Assembly: GCF_900129615.1 (NCBI RefSeq)
Contig: NZ_FQWI01000002.1
Location: 310,001-374,000 of the forward strand
Length of the DNA stretch: 64,000 nucleotides
Direction: 5' to 3'
Source: Pectobacterium carotovorum
GTDB taxonomy: Bacteria; Pseudomonadota; Gammaproteobacteria; Enterobacterales; Enterobacteriaceae
Shown: in pieces, positions 41,682-53,449 of the stretch
Layout of the letters: each line of letters starts with the position of its first letter
Position numbering within the stretch: position 1 is the stretch's first letter
The notes under the pieces: model-generated
The model's input: only the letters and a program-made list of their open reading frames with translations
Told to the model about the DNA's origin: nothing
Database searches by the model: none
Translations under genes and position numbers: made by a program

Positions 41682-41699
41682 AGCAAGATCCTTAAATAG

Positions 41700-41880
41700 A
41701 AACAAAAACGGCCAACATCGGAAGGACGCTGGCCGCTTGTTATTAAAGCTGCAAATGCACCTCGCCTTCCGGCAAGGTCTCACTTACAACATTAATGAAG
41801 CTGTCTCATCAAGGTTGCCCGGTAACCGGATGCGTAAAGCATCGTAATGACGATTGACCGGCGGAAAAGTTACTCCCCTT
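41700..41880 (-). promoter_or_regulatory. yybP-ykoY manganese riboswitch of alx
   Basis: On the minus strand it opens GGGGAGTAAC (from 41878) and ends with GTGAGACCTTGCCGGAAGGC and GAGGTGCA, the conserved cores of yybP-ykoY riboswitches. It is followed by the stem CGGCCAGCGTCC/GATGTTGGCCG and a T tract. It matches the E. coli alx PRE element in layout. Manganese, or alkaline pH through translation pausing, would free the ribosome site. Confidence 0.9.
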
Positions 41881-41934
41881 TGCCTGACAGAAGATAGGTG
41901 AAAAGATGATCCTGGTCAAATAATTATCGCTGTC

Positions 41935-42933
41935 TTACTCCGTATTTCCTGGCGTTGCGGCATCGGCAGGAAACACGACCCCGGTTTGGCGGCGAATTTC
42001 CGTCAGCAGCCCCGCAACGGTACGCGATCGTGCCAGTTCCGCATGGTTAATGTCGTTATCGTTTACCAGCGTGGCAAAGACCTCGGCTTCGTACAGCATG
42101 CTGTTGATATGCTGCGGTTGGGTGAGGTCCACCTGCTTGCCTTCACGCGGGATGAATTTTACGTTATGGCATTCGGACACTTTCTCAATCACCAGCGAAC
42201 CGTCTTCCCCTTGAATTTCGCTAGGGATAGCGGAGTGGCTGACTTTGGAGTGGACGATGGTCACGTCGAAATCGCCGTAATTCAGGATGATGCTGCCATG
42301 TGCATCGACGCCGCTTTCCAGCAGTGTCGCGCTGGCCTGCGTGGTGCACGGTTCGCCCCACAGCGCCACGGCGAAGGCCAGACAGTAGTAGCCGATATCC
42401 ATGATGGAACCGTTGGAGAACGCCGGATTGAACGTGTTGGGGTTCTCACCTGCCAGATAGAGCGGGTAGCGTGAGGAATACTGGCAGTAACTCAGCACCA
42501 CTTTACGCAACCTGCCGACTTTCGGCAGTGCCTGCTGCACCACGTTAAAGTTAGGCAGACTGGCGGTTTTGAATGCCTCAAACAGCACAACTTGATTTTC
42601 TCTGGCGCAGGCTATCATTTGTTCGACTTCATAGCGGTTGGAAGCCAGCGGTTTTTCACAGATGACGTGCTTGCCGTGGCTCAGGAAAAGCAGCGCCTGT
42701 TCGCAATGCAGGGAATTCGGGCTGGCCAGATACACCGCGTCGATAAGGTCGGATTTCGCCATGGTTTCCAGTGAATCAAACAGCGTATCCACCATGTAAT
42801 CCGCTTGAAACGGCTGCGCTTTTTCTGCCGTTCGTGAATAGATGGCGGTGAGCTTCAGTTTGCCGGTTTCATGAGCGGCATCAACAAACTGACGGGTGAT
42901 CCAACTAGTTCCTACAATGGCGAAGCGAATCAT
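41935..42933 (-). CDS. ygjR: Gfo/Idh/MocA-family oxidoreductase YgjR
   Basis: A 332-residue NAD(P)-dependent dehydrogenase. The Rossmann start is MIRFAIVGTSWITRQFVDAA, and the CEKPLASN lysine-proline motif and SNGSIMDIGYYCL follow. The N-terminal start at 42933 was preferred because the eight residues upstream do not fit the fold. It lies between alx and rlmG as in E. coli. The substrate is unknown. Confidence 0.9.
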   Translation of the reverse strand: MIRFAIVGTSWITRQFVDAAHETGKLKLTAIYSRTAEKAQPFQADYMVDTLFDSLETMAKSDLIDAVYLASPNSLHCEQALLFLSHGKHVICEKPLASNRYEVEQMIACARENQVVLFEAFKTASLPNFNVVQQALPKVGRLRKVVLSYCQYSSRYPLYLAGENPNTFNPAFSNGSIMDIGYYCLAFAVALWGEPCTTQASATLLESGVDAHGSIILNYGDFDVTIVHSKVSHSAIPSEIQGEDGSLVIEKVSECHNVKFIPREGKQVDLTQPQHINSMLYEAEVFATLVNDNDINHAELARSRTVAGLLTEIRRQTGVVFPADAATPGNTE

Positions 42934-43094
42934 AAGCGTTTGGTATCCTGGAGGCATGGGTGATGACTATGCAGATTATCACGGTGAAATGACAAGGCAA
43001 CGTCAATCATTTCCCGTTCTGGCAGAGAAAAGCATTTACTGATGGGCTAATTTAAGGGATAAACAGCGCAAATTTTATGATGCAGGAGAGGCTA

Positions 43095-44234
43095 ATGAGC
43101 CAACTCGAATTGGAAACGTGCAACCTGACGTTGGTGCGTTACCCTCAGGTCGCTGAAAACTCGGCGCTACAGGCGTGGGATGCCGCAGATGAATATCTGC
43201 TGCGTGAACTGGCTAACATGGAAATCGCGCCGGGTCCGCGCCTGATTTTCAATGATACGTTTGGTGCGCTGGCCTGCGGTTTACAGGCGCAATCGCCCGT
43301 CAGCATCAGTGACTCTTATCTCAGCCAACTGGCGACGCGACATAATCTGGAACTGAATGGTTATGCTGTCGATGCGGTAACCCTGTTGGATAGCATGGCG
43401 GAACTACCCGCTGCGCCCGCGCTGGTGGTGATAAAAATCCCCAAAACGATCGCGCTACTGGAACACCAGTTGAGAATGTTGCGCAAGGTCGTTACGCCGC
43501 AAACGCGCATCATCGCCGGGGCGAAAGCACGGGATATTCATACTTCTACGCTGCAACTGTTTGAACGCGTGATGGGGCCGACGAAAACCTCGCTGGCCTG
43601 GAAAAAAGCGCGTCTGGTTCACTGTGAGTGGGCGGAACTCAAAGTCAGTGAGCAGTCACTCACTACTGAGTGGGAGCTGGATGGTTACGGCTATCGCATT
43701 CAAAACCATGCTAACGTGTATTCGCGTAATGGGTTGGATATCGGCGCCCGTTTCTTTATGCAGCATTTGCCGGAACAGATAGACGGTAAGATCATCGATC
43801 TCGGCTGCGGTAATGGCGTCATTGGGCTGGCGGCGCTTGAAGCCAACCCAGAGGCCACCGTCGGCTTCTTTGATGAATCCTATATGGCGGTGGCATCAAG
43901 CCAAATCAACGTTGAAGTCAACCGCCCGCAGGATATCGAGCGCTGTAGCTTTGTGGTGAACCACGGATTGGCTCGCGTGAAACGCGATACGTTGCAGGCG
44001 GTGCTGTGTAATCCGCCTTTCCATCAACAGCAGGCAGTGACCGATGAAATTGCCTGGCAGATGTTTATGGATGCCCGCCGCTGCCTTCAGGTTGGTGGAG
44101 AGCTACGCATCGTGGGAAATCGCCATCTGGATTATTTCCACAAGTTGAAGCGTCTATTCGGTAACTGTGAAACCCTCGCCAGCAACACGAAGTTCGCTGT
44201 ACTGCGTGCGGTTAAAACGGGGTCGTCCCGCTAA
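43095..44234 (+). CDS. rlmG: 23S rRNA (guanine-1835-N2)-methyltransferase RlmG
   Basis: A 379-residue SAM-dependent methyltransferase with a duplicated RsmC-like fold. The catalytic half has [15 protein letters not shown] (SAM site) and the NPPFHQQ active-site motif; the N-terminal half is the substrate-binding copy. The ATG at 43095 (MSQLELETC) follows AGGAGAGGCTA; an earlier ATG at 43077 is less well placed. Convergent with fadH. Confidence 0.94.
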   Translation: MSQLELETCNLTLVRYPQVAENSALQAWDAADEYLLRELANMEIAPGPRLIFNDTFGALACGLQAQSPVSISDSYLSQLATRHNLELNGYAVDAVTLLDSMAELPAAPALVVIKIPKTIALLEHQLRMLRKVVTPQTRIIAGAKARDIHTSTLQLFERVMGPTKTSLAWKKARLVHCEWAELKVSEQSLTTEWELDGYGYRIQNHANVYSRNGLDIGARFFMQHLPEQIDGKIIDLGCGNGVIGLAALEANPEATVGFFDESYMAVASSQINVEVNRPQDIERCSFVVNHGLARVKRDTLQAVLCNPPFHQQQAVTDEIAWQMFMDARRCLQVGGELRIVGNRHLDYFHKLKRLFGNCETLASNTKFAVLRAVKTGSSR

Positions 44235-44246
44235 GCTGAATTTGTC

Positions 44247-44514
<268 letters not shown>

Positions 44515-44516
44515 AA

Positions 44517-46619
<2,103 letters not shown>

Positions 46620-46786
46620 CTAGCGGTAATTGAGGGAGTTGTGAAATTTATGTTTATTTATTGTGATTGATGTCATTGCTAATCGTAGGGGGAACCGCGC
46701 AGAGGCAAGGGATTGTGCGCTGGAGTGTTTGTTGTCGGGTGCGTGTGACATTATAATCCGCGAGTTTATTGGGCAAAGGTATCGTT

Positions 46787-47083
46787 ATGCGGGTGGAAGA
46801 GTTGGAATATCGGCTGGATAGCGCACTTCGGGCGTTAGAGCAAAGCGTTCAGCGTCAGCAGCAGACGTGGCGGCAGGAACATCAATCCCTCCAGCAGCAG
46901 TTGCTTCAGGTGAAAGAGCGTGATGCTTACCTTTGTGCTCAGATTGAACGGCTCTCTGCGCAGTTGAGCGCGATGGATAGTTCGCCGGAGCGCAATCCGC
47001 TGATTCAGAAAATGAAGATCATTCATGCCCATCTTGATGGGTTAGCACAAGACGCTAGCGCCTTTAGACGTTCACTGCGGTAA
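46787..47083 (+). CDS. small coiled-coil protein of unknown function
   Basis: A 98-residue, glutamine-rich, highly helical protein. Residues 1-65 form a likely coiled coil (VEELEYRLDSALRALEQSVQRQQQTWRQEHQSLQQQLLQVKERDAYLCAQIERLSAQL). No signal peptide or membrane segment. The ATG at 46787 gives the MRVEELEYRLD start; an upstream frame adds six unlikely residues. I do not recognise the family. It stands alone between fadH and spy. Confidence 0.65.
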   Translation: MRVEELEYRLDSALRALEQSVQRQQQTWRQEHQSLQQQLLQVKERDAYLCAQIERLSAQLSAMDSSPERNPLIQKMKIIHAHLDGLAQDASAFRRSLR

Positions 47084-47168
47084 TCGCGCCGCAGTATTAA
47101 TACGATGTGTCGTTAATACTCTATTTCGTTAACGTAATGCTTCCGCTTCCTTACACAATTCCTCCTCA

Positions 47169-47183
47169 TTCTCCATAATTGCC
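47169..47183 (+). promoter_or_regulatory. BaeR-like box upstream of spy
   Basis: TTCTCCATAATTGCC fits the envelope-stress BaeR consensus (TCTCCA-N-AATTGGC) known upstream of E. coli spy. It is 128 bases before the spy start. Confidence 0.6.
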
Positions 47184-47310
47184 GCAAATGTGGAGCCGAC
47201 ACTTGCAGAGATTTACCCTTGCTCTAATTAACTGAAGGTGTCGGGCCTATACTTTCTCTCGTAGCACGGCACTCGCCGTCGACAAGTCAATTCAGAGAGA
47301 GGAATAGAAT

Positions 47311-47799
47311 ATGCGTAAACTCACTGCAATGCTGGTTGCTTCTTCTTTGGCATTGGGCGCGGCAGGTATCGCGCATGCTAATGACGCACCGAAAGGTCCT
47401 GGCCCGGAACACAAGATGATGATGAAAGAGGGTCGGGAGCATCGTGGCATGATGGGGCCGGATGCGATGTTTAAGGAGCTGAATTTGACGGAAGCGCAGA
47501 AACAGCAAATTAAAGACATCATGAAAGATTCCCGCGAGAAAATGCACAAAGCGATGCAGGATGACCGCCGCGATATGCATAGCCTGGTCGCCTCCGATAC
47601 GTTTGATGCCGCAAAAGCCCAGGCACAGTTGGATAAAGCCGACGCCGCGCACAAGGCCAGAATGCTTAACGGACTGGAAACCAAAAACAAAATTTACAAC
47701 GTTCTGACGCCAGAACAGAAGAAGCAGTACAACGACAACTTTGAAAAGCGACTGACTCAACCGCAAAAACCTGACGGCAAGCCCGTTCCTGCGGAATAA
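47311..47799 (+). CDS. spy: periplasmic chaperone Spy
   Basis: A 162-residue CpxP/Spy-family protein, an ATP-independent chaperone made under envelope stress. Signal peptide MRKLTAMLVASSLALGAAGIAHA, then the family motifs LNLTEAQKQQI and LTPEQKKQYNDNFEKRL. The N-terminus resembles E. coli Spy almost residue for residue. A BaeR-like box lies upstream and a terminator downstream. Confidence 0.92.
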   Translation: MRKLTAMLVASSLALGAAGIAHANDAPKGPGPEHKMMMKEGREHRGMMGPDAMFKELNLTEAQKQQIKDIMKDSREKMHKAMQDDRRDMHSLVASDTFDAAKAQAQLDKADAAHKARMLNGLETKNKIYNVLTPEQKKQYNDNFEKRLTQPQKPDGKPVPAE

Positions 47800-47848
47800 C
47801 ACGTTATTTCATGAATCGGCGCGATAGCTAAAATACCCAAGTCAGTAG

Positions 47849-47906
47849 ACCACCGGATTGACGTATTACCTCACGGGTAATGCTTCGGTCCGGTGGTTTT
47901 TTTATT
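47849..47906 (+). terminator. intrinsic terminator of spy
   Basis: ACCACCGGA (47849-47857) pairs with TCCGGTGGT (47889-47897), with an inner ATTACC/GGTAAT hairpin, then T7. Confidence 0.8.
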
Positions 47907-48008
47907 TATTTTCCCTCTCCCATCACACTGTGAGTAGGGAAATGATTAATGCTATTCTCACGCGGAGAGAGCAGATGAAATGATTGGACAGTGGGCGGTA
48001 AAGGACAG

Positions 48009-49478
48009 ATGAATCACGATTTGACGTTGAAAACTATAAAATTCATGCCGTTTCTGTTTCTGACCACCCTGATAGTGAGTTGTCTGGGATTTCGGTTTCG
48101 GGTGTTAGATGAGCTATCGCTGTTTTGGCCCGCCAACATTCTGGTTTTTTGCCTCATGATTAGTTTCAGAGCCAGAAAAGGGACGATAAAAGGTAAAACG
48201 CTCTCTATCTGTATCGGTTTTTTGGTGGGTTATGCCGCGATGCTGTCGGCTGCGTTACTGATGGACAATAACTCACCGTTAAAAACCAAAGTGCTGTTAT
48301 GTTTGTGCAATATGGTCTTTGTGGTGACGGCCTGGTGCGCTTTTTGCCTGCTGTGTCGGTTTACCGGAAAGTGGTCGACCTTTGAGAAATTCAGCAAATA
48401 TTACGTCTATATTATTTTCGCTTCGACGTTTGTCGGCGCGTTCTTATCCGGCGTGGCGTATGGGTTCTATGCGTATGTCTATGATACGGGGAACCGCTAT
48501 GCCGAGTTTATGGACTGGTTCAGCGAGCAACTGGGAACCGGCATTATCCTCGCGTTCTTTTTCCTGCGCGGTAAAGACATCCTGCGCGCGCTACGGAATA
48601 TTCCGCTGTGCCCTAAGAACATCAGAGAAAATATCTTTCCCTTTCTGGTCTTCATCATTTTCTTATTAGTGAGCCTGCTTTTTCTCGATGCCAGCCTGAT
48701 TACGTTGTCCGTTATTCCGCTTACGCTGTGTGCGTTCAATTACTCTTTCCCGATCATGTCGTTGCTCTGTGCGATTACCGGCGTAATACTGAATTATCTC
48801 TATATTAATCAGGTCGGTATACTCATCGATTCGAACTCCGAAGCGTACATTAATTCGTTTCTGACCACGGCGCGGCTGAATATCGCGATGCTAATTATGG
48901 CGATGTTAAGCGTCTCTCATTTTGTCTCGATGAACCGGCGACTGATTAAGATCATTGAAAGCGGCAGCCGGAAGGATGCGCTTACCAATACTTTCAATCG
49001 TCGGGCGTTTCTCAGCATGTCGAATGGGAAGCAGAGTGCGCCGGGGTATAAGAAAAAGCGCCAATTAACGCTGCTCTTTCTGGATATTGATTATTTTAAG
49101 CAGGTCAACGATACCTACGGCCATGCCTGCGGTGATGAACTGATCGCCAGCTTTGCCCGTATGCTGAGCACCACTATTCGGCCGAGCGACATTCTTTGCC
49201 GCTGGGGGGGTGAAGAGTTTGTCATTGCGGCTTATGACCTGACGGCTGAGCAATCTGAGGCGATGGCCGAAGCGCTGCGGCATCTTACTGAATCCACGGC
49301 GCTTACGCTGTCCGATGGGCGGGAAATCCATTTTACGACCAGTATTGGTGTTGCCGTGTTTGCCCAGTATGAGGGCGGTAATATTTACGATCTGATCGGG
49401 CTGGCGGACGAGCAATTGTATAAAGCGAAGGCGCAGGGGCGTAATCGTGTCTGTCTGCGTCTGGTCGAGGAGGCTTGA
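48009..49478 (+). CDS. membrane-bound diguanylate cyclase
   Basis: A 489-residue protein with about eight N-terminal membrane helices (residues 10-310), followed by a GGDEF domain. RKDALTNTFNRRAFL starts the domain; LDIDYFKQVNDTYGH holds the metal aspartate. The signature is GGEEF, an active form. RPSD, five residues before it, fits the inhibitory I-site RxxD. It should make c-di-GMP, with feedback inhibition. The ATG at 48009 follows AAAGGAC; an upstream ATG is less well placed. The sensor domain is not one I can name. Confidence 0.87.
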   Translation: MNHDLTLKTIKFMPFLFLTTLIVSCLGFRFRVLDELSLFWPANILVFCLMISFRARKGTIKGKTLSICIGFLVGYAAMLSAALLMDNNSPLKTKVLLCLCNMVFVVTAWCAFCLLCRFTGKWSTFEKFSKYYVYIIFASTFVGAFLSGVAYGFYAYVYDTGNRYAEFMDWFSEQLGTGIILAFFFLRGKDILRALRNIPLCPKNIRENIFPFLVFIIFLLVSLLFLDASLITLSVIPLTLCAFNYSFPIMSLLCAITGVILNYLYINQVGILIDSNSEAYINSFLTTARLNIAMLIMAMLSVSHFVSMNRRLIKIIESGSRKDALTNTFNRRAFLSMSNGKQSAPGYKKKRQLTLLFLDIDYFKQVNDTYGHACGDELIASFARMLSTTIRPSDILCRWGGEEFVIAAYDLTAEQSEAMAEALRHLTESTALTLSDGREIHFTTSIGVAVFAQYEGGNIYDLIGLADEQLYKAKAQGRNRVCLRLVEEA

Positions 49479-49549
49479 ATCTTCCCTTGACCTTCCCCTT
49501 ACTGGAACGTCTACCCTCAAAACGTACTGTGACTGATTGAGGGGTTGTG

Positions 49550-49909
49550 ATGAAGAAAGTCCATTTGTTATTAACGGCAGCGTTGCTGGTTCCGTTTCTC
49601 TCGTTTGCGGCCGACAGCGCGCATAGCGGCCATGGTTCTGCAAACGACGCGTCGTCCTCCCAGCAGGCGTATAAGAAAGGGATGGATGCGATGCATAGCG
49701 AGATGATGGAAGGGATGCAATCCAGCGACCCTGATATTGCTTTCGCCAAAGGGATGATTGCCCACCACCGTGGCGCGATTGATATGGCGAAGACGGAGTT
49801 GCAATACGGCAAAGATCCGGAATTGCGCAAGCTGGCGGAAGAGATTATTAAAGCGCAACAGCCAGAGATCGACCAAATGGAAGCCTGGCTGAAGAAGCAG
49901 GGCAAATAG
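49550..49909 (+). CDS. DUF305/CopM-family exported protein
   Basis: A 119-residue protein with a signal peptide (MKKVHLLLTAALLVPFLSFA). It has the DUF305 core: KGMDAMHSEMMEGM, AFAKGMIAHHRGAIDMAKTEL and IIKAQQPEIDQMEAWLKKQ. Methionine- and histidine-rich patches fit metal (copper or silver) binding reported for CopM. The ATG at 49550 is one codon after a GTG. It stands alone; no metal efflux genes adjoin. Confidence 0.85.
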   Translation: MKKVHLLLTAALLVPFLSFAADSAHSGHGSANDASSSQQAYKKGMDAMHSEMMEGMQSSDPDIAFAKGMIAHHRGAIDMAKTELQYGKDPELRKLAEEIIKAQQPEIDQMEAWLKKQGK

Positions 49910-50068
49910 TCCATTTTCCGATGGCGCTTCTTCTGAGAGGCGTCATTTTGCTTTTATAACGCCGTGAATTGGGCGGCTTTGCCTGATTGGTAAAAATTTA
50001 GTGACTGTTTTCACAGAATAAAACGTGGAGATAGCTTTCTCCGCGTTAACTTGTTAGAAAACAGGAAA

Positions 50069-50098
50069 GGACGTCACCAGAATCTTCTGGGCGAGACC
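50069..50098 (+). promoter_or_regulatory. BglG-type antiterminator target (RAT) of the PTS operon
   Basis: A 30-base element overlapping the left arm of the following terminator. It shares GACGT-ACC, AAT and GGGCGAGAC with a matching element at 56719-56748, and resembles bgl/lic RAT sequences (GGATTGTTACTG...GGCGAAACC). Binding of a BglG-family antiterminator would prevent the terminator from forming. No bglG gene is in the window. Confidence 0.75.
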
Positions 50099-50144
50099 TG
50101 GATAAAGCAGCGTATAGCACGCTGCTTTATCCAGGTTTTTTTTT
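50097..50144 (+). terminator. leader terminator of the PTS-sulfatase operon
   Basis: A perfect 17-bp stem (50097-50113 with 50119-50135) and nine Ts. Its left arm begins within the RAT element, the usual antitermination switch. Confidence 0.88.
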
Positions 50145-50228
50145 GCTTATTTTCCAGCTGGCCAGCGGACAACAAGCGGGATGACGTGTATCAGGCAGTT
50201 GCAGCCATTGACGAAACGGGAAGTCATT

Positions 50229-52145
50229 ATGAATAGCAAAGTGCTCGCTGAAAATATTCTGGAGTTAGTCGGAGGAGAAACCAACGTTTCTACTCTGGTG
50301 CATTGTGCAACACGCTTGCGCTTTAAGATTGTTGATCACGGTAAAGTGGATGTGGCTGCGCTTGAGGCGCTGGATGGCGTCATTACGGTCATCAATGCTT
50401 CAGGGCAATTGCAGGTGGTGATCGGGAATCGGGTGCCGGAGGTGTACCGCGCTTTTGGTTCGATCTCCAGGTTGCTGGAGGACGGCGACGGGAAACGCCA
50501 GACGGCGGAAAGTGAGGCATCAACGTCTGCGATGGGACGGCTGATTGATCTGGTTGCTGGGATCTTTACCCCATTGCTGGGGGCGATGGCGGCAGCGGGG
50601 GTGCTGAAAGGGGCGTTGTCTATTGTGATTGCGCTCGGGTGGCTGAATACCAAAGAAAGTACCTATGTCATCCTGCACGCGGCGTCTGACAGCCTGTTCT
50701 ACTTCCTGCCGATGCTGTTGGCGATTACCGCCGCGCGTAAATTCGAAACCAACATTTTTGTGGCCGTGTCGGTTGCTGGCGCACTGGTTTACCCCACGAT
50801 TCAGGGGTTGTTCGACGCCGGTCAGCCCGTGACGTTTTTCGGTCTGCCCGTTGTGATGATGAAGTACACCTCCTCGGTGATCCCGATTATCTTCAGCGTG
50901 TGGCTGATGTCATATATCGAGCGTTTCCTGAATCGCCATATTCACGAAAGCGTGCGCAATATCCTGACGCCGTTCTTCCTGCTGGTGCTGATGGTGCCCC
51001 TCACGCTGATGACCATCGGGCCGATTGGCATTTCAGCCAGTAAGCTCATTGCGTCGGTATTCGTCAGTATCTATGAATTCAATCCTATTCTTGCCGGGGC
51101 GTTGATGGCGGCGTCATGGCAAATCTTGGTGATTTTTGGCGTTCACTGGGGATTTGTGACCGTGTTCATCAACGATCTCTCTGTCATGGGGCACAGCTAC
51201 CTTAAAGCAGCCTCCAGCCCGTCGGTCTTTGCCCAGTCTGGCGCACTGCTGGGCGTTATGGTGCGTACCAAAGATAAAAAGCTCAAAGCGCTGGCGGGTA
51301 GTACGTTTATCGCATCGCTGTTTGGCATCACGGAACCCGGTGTTTACGGCGTGACGCTGAAGCTGAAAAAACCGTTTATCTGCGCGGTGATCGCCGCTGC
51401 AATCGGGGGCGCTATCGTCGGTTATGCGAAAAGCTCTGCGGTTTCTATGGGGATGCCCGGCTTGCTGACGCTGCCGATTTTCTACGGCGAAGGTTTTGTT
51501 GGGTTCCTCATCGGTTGCGCTATCGCCTTCGCGGTGAGTTTTGTACTGACCATCATTGTTGGGTTTGACGATCCCGTAACGCCTGCTGAAAAAGCGCCAG
51601 TGCCAACGCACTCTCCAGCAGCGACACCTGCTGCGCCTGTATCACGTCAGAACGCGAATGCTGTGCCTCTGGCGCTGAAAGACGCACCTGAAACGGCTGA
51701 ACAACTGGGGTCGCCAGCAAAAGGTGAACTGATCTCGCTGGAAGAGGTAAATGACAAGGTGTTCTCTTCCGGCGTCGTCGGGCAGGGTGTCGCCATTCTG
51801 CCGCAGGAAGGGCGCATCTATTCGCCGGTGGACGGCGTGATTGCCAGCACGTTCGCCAGCGGCCATGCCGTCGGTATTCTTTCGCAGGGCGGTGCGGAGA
51901 TTCTGATCCATGTCGGCATCAACACGGTACAGCTGGAAGGCCAGCATTATCAGATGCACGTTACAGAAGGCGACAAGGTGCAAAAAGGCCAACTGCTGCT
52001 GGAGTTTGATTTGGAAGCAATCCAGAAGGCGGGCTACGATACCGTGACGCCAATGGTTATTACGAATGCGGAAGAATATCGCGTATTCAGCCTTGGCGCG
52101 GCACGTCAGCAGCAGGCCGGAGAGACGGTCATCGCGCTGGCGTAA
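50229..52145 (+). CDS. beta-glucoside PTS transporter, IIBCA (BglF-like)
   Basis: A 638-residue phosphotransferase transporter with fused IIB, IIC and IIA domains, importing and phosphorylating a beta-glucoside. IIB (1-85) has the phospho-cysteine C26 in STLVHCATRLRF. IIC (about 105-455) is membrane-spanning with GITEPGVYGVTL. The IIA domain (500-638) has the phospho-histidine in ILIHVGINTV. The ATG at 50229 follows a GGGAAG ribosome site. It is the first gene of an operon with the sulfatase maturase and sulfatase, preceded by the RAT/terminator switch. Substrate unknown. Confidence 0.93.
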   Translation: MNSKVLAENILELVGGETNVSTLVHCATRLRFKIVDHGKVDVAALEALDGVITVINASGQLQVVIGNRVPEVYRAFGSISRLLEDGDGKRQTAESEASTSAMGRLIDLVAGIFTPLLGAMAAAGVLKGALSIVIALGWLNTKESTYVILHAASDSLFYFLPMLLAITAARKFETNIFVAVSVAGALVYPTIQGLFDAGQPVTFFGLPVVMMKYTSSVIPIIFSVWLMSYIERFLNRHIHESVRNILTPFFLLVLMVPLTLMTIGPIGISASKLIASVFVSIYEFNPILAGALMAASWQILVIFGVHWGFVTVFINDLSVMGHSYLKAASSPSVFAQSGALLGVMVRTKDKKLKALAGSTFIASLFGITEPGVYGVTLKLKKPFICAVIAAAIGGAIVGYAKSSAVSMGMPGLLTLPIFYGEGFVGFLIGCAIAFAVSFVLTIIVGFDDPVTPAEKAPVPTHSPAATPAAPVSRQNANAVPLALKDAPETAEQLGSPAKGELISLEEVNDKVFSSGVVGQGVAILPQEGRIYSPVDGVIASTFASGHAVGILSQGGAEILIHVGINTVQLEGQHYQMHVTEGDKVQKGQLLLEFDLEAIQKAGYDTVTPMVITNAEEYRVFSLGAARQQQAGETVIALA

Positions 52146-52169
52146 TCGGTAAGTTAAGTCGAGGTGCTA

Positions 52170-53393
52170 ATGAGTCAGTCTATTGCCAATTTTCAGTTGA
52201 TGGCCAAGCCTTCAGGGTCCGTGTGCAATATCGATTGCTCATACTGTTTTTATCTGGAAAAGGAACATCTGTATCCCGAGCGCAAAAGTCGCTGGAAGAT
52301 GGATGGTGATACGCTGGAAAACTATGTGCGCAAGAATATCAGTAGCCAGCAGGCACCCGTCGTTGATTTCCCGTGGCAGGGGGGCGAACCGACGCTATTG
52401 GGCATCGATTTCTTCCGTGAAGCGGTACGGCTACAGAACCAATATCGTGGCACCAAGCAGATCAATAACTTCTTTCAGACCAATGGCACCAATATTGATG
52501 ACGACTGGGCGCGTTTCCTGAAAGAGAACCAGTTTCTGGTGGGGTTGTCGATTGACGGTGACCGTATCAGCAATGATGCGCATCGCCTTACGCGAGCAGG
52601 GAAAAGTACCTTTGACGACGTAATGAAAGGGCTGGAGGCACTGAAGCGTCATCGGGTCGAGTTTAATACCCTGACGGTGGTGAATGCGGAAAACGTGAAA
52701 CGCCCGCTGGATGTCTACCAGTTTCTTAAACGCATCGGCAGCCGCTACATGCAGTTCATTCCGCTGGTGGAGCGTCGCGCGGCTCAGCCGGATGACAACG
52801 GACTGGTGCTGATTCAACCGGACTTTTCGGGCCAGTGCAGCGTGACGGAGTGGTCAGTGCCCGCCAAAGCGTATGGCCGTTTCCTGAATACGATCTTTGA
52901 CCATTGGGTTCAACACGATCTGGGCAATGTGTTTGTCATGAACTTCGAACAAACGCTGACCAAAATGACCGGGCAGCTTAGCGCCTGCATCATCAATGAA
53001 ACCTGCGGCGGCAATCTGATTGTTGAAGCGAATGGCGACGTGTATTCCTGCGACCATTTTGTTTATCCCGAAAATAAGCTCGGCAATATTAATCAGGACG
53101 ATCTGACGTCGCTGGTGAATTCGCCACAAAACCTCGCCTTTGGCGAAAATAAGCGAAAAAACATCAGCAAAGATTGCCTGAATTGCGAAGTGAAAGCGGT
53201 TTGTCATGGTGGCTGCCCGAAGCATCGGTTTGAAATTTCCAGCGATGGGCGACCGAATAAAAACTATTTCTGTGATGGTTTTAAAACGCACCTATTTCAT
53301 GTTTTACCACGCATGAATGCCTTGCTCTCTCAATTGGGACGCCAGGAATCGATGAAGAAAATAAGAAGGAATATAAAAGCAGAGTTTTATTAA
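52170..53393 (+). CDS. anaerobic sulfatase-maturating radical SAM enzyme
   Basis: A 407-residue radical SAM enzyme that oxidises the active-site Cys or Ser of sulfatases to formylglycine. The radical SAM cluster is CNIDCSYC (C19, C23, C26). WQGGEPTLLG and the C-terminal SPASM cluster cysteines (CGGNLIVEANGDVYSCDH, CLNCEVKAVCHGGCPKHR, FCDGF) are complete. The ATG at 52170 has GAGG upstream; a GTG at 52164 is inside that site. It is 24 bases after the PTS gene and 56 before the sulfatase it should mature. Confidence 0.94.
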   Translation: MSQSIANFQLMAKPSGSVCNIDCSYCFYLEKEHLYPERKSRWKMDGDTLENYVRKNISSQQAPVVDFPWQGGEPTLLGIDFFREAVRLQNQYRGTKQINNFFQTNGTNIDDDWARFLKENQFLVGLSIDGDRISNDAHRLTRAGKSTFDDVMKGLEALKRHRVEFNTLTVVNAENVKRPLDVYQFLKRIGSRYMQFIPLVERRAAQPDDNGLVLIQPDFSGQCSVTEWSVPAKAYGRFLNTIFDHWVQHDLGNVFVMNFEQTLTKMTGQLSACIINETCGGNLIVEANGDVYSCDHFVYPENKLGNINQDDLTSLVNSPQNLAFGENKRKNISKDCLNCEVKAVCHGGCPKHRFEISSDGRPNKNYFCDGFKTHLFHVLPRMNALLSQLGRQESMKKIRRNIKAEFY

Positions 53394-53449
53394 CCGATGC
53401 CGAATACTCTTCGAGCGCTCTGGGAAGGGATGGCATAAAAGGAAGAACG

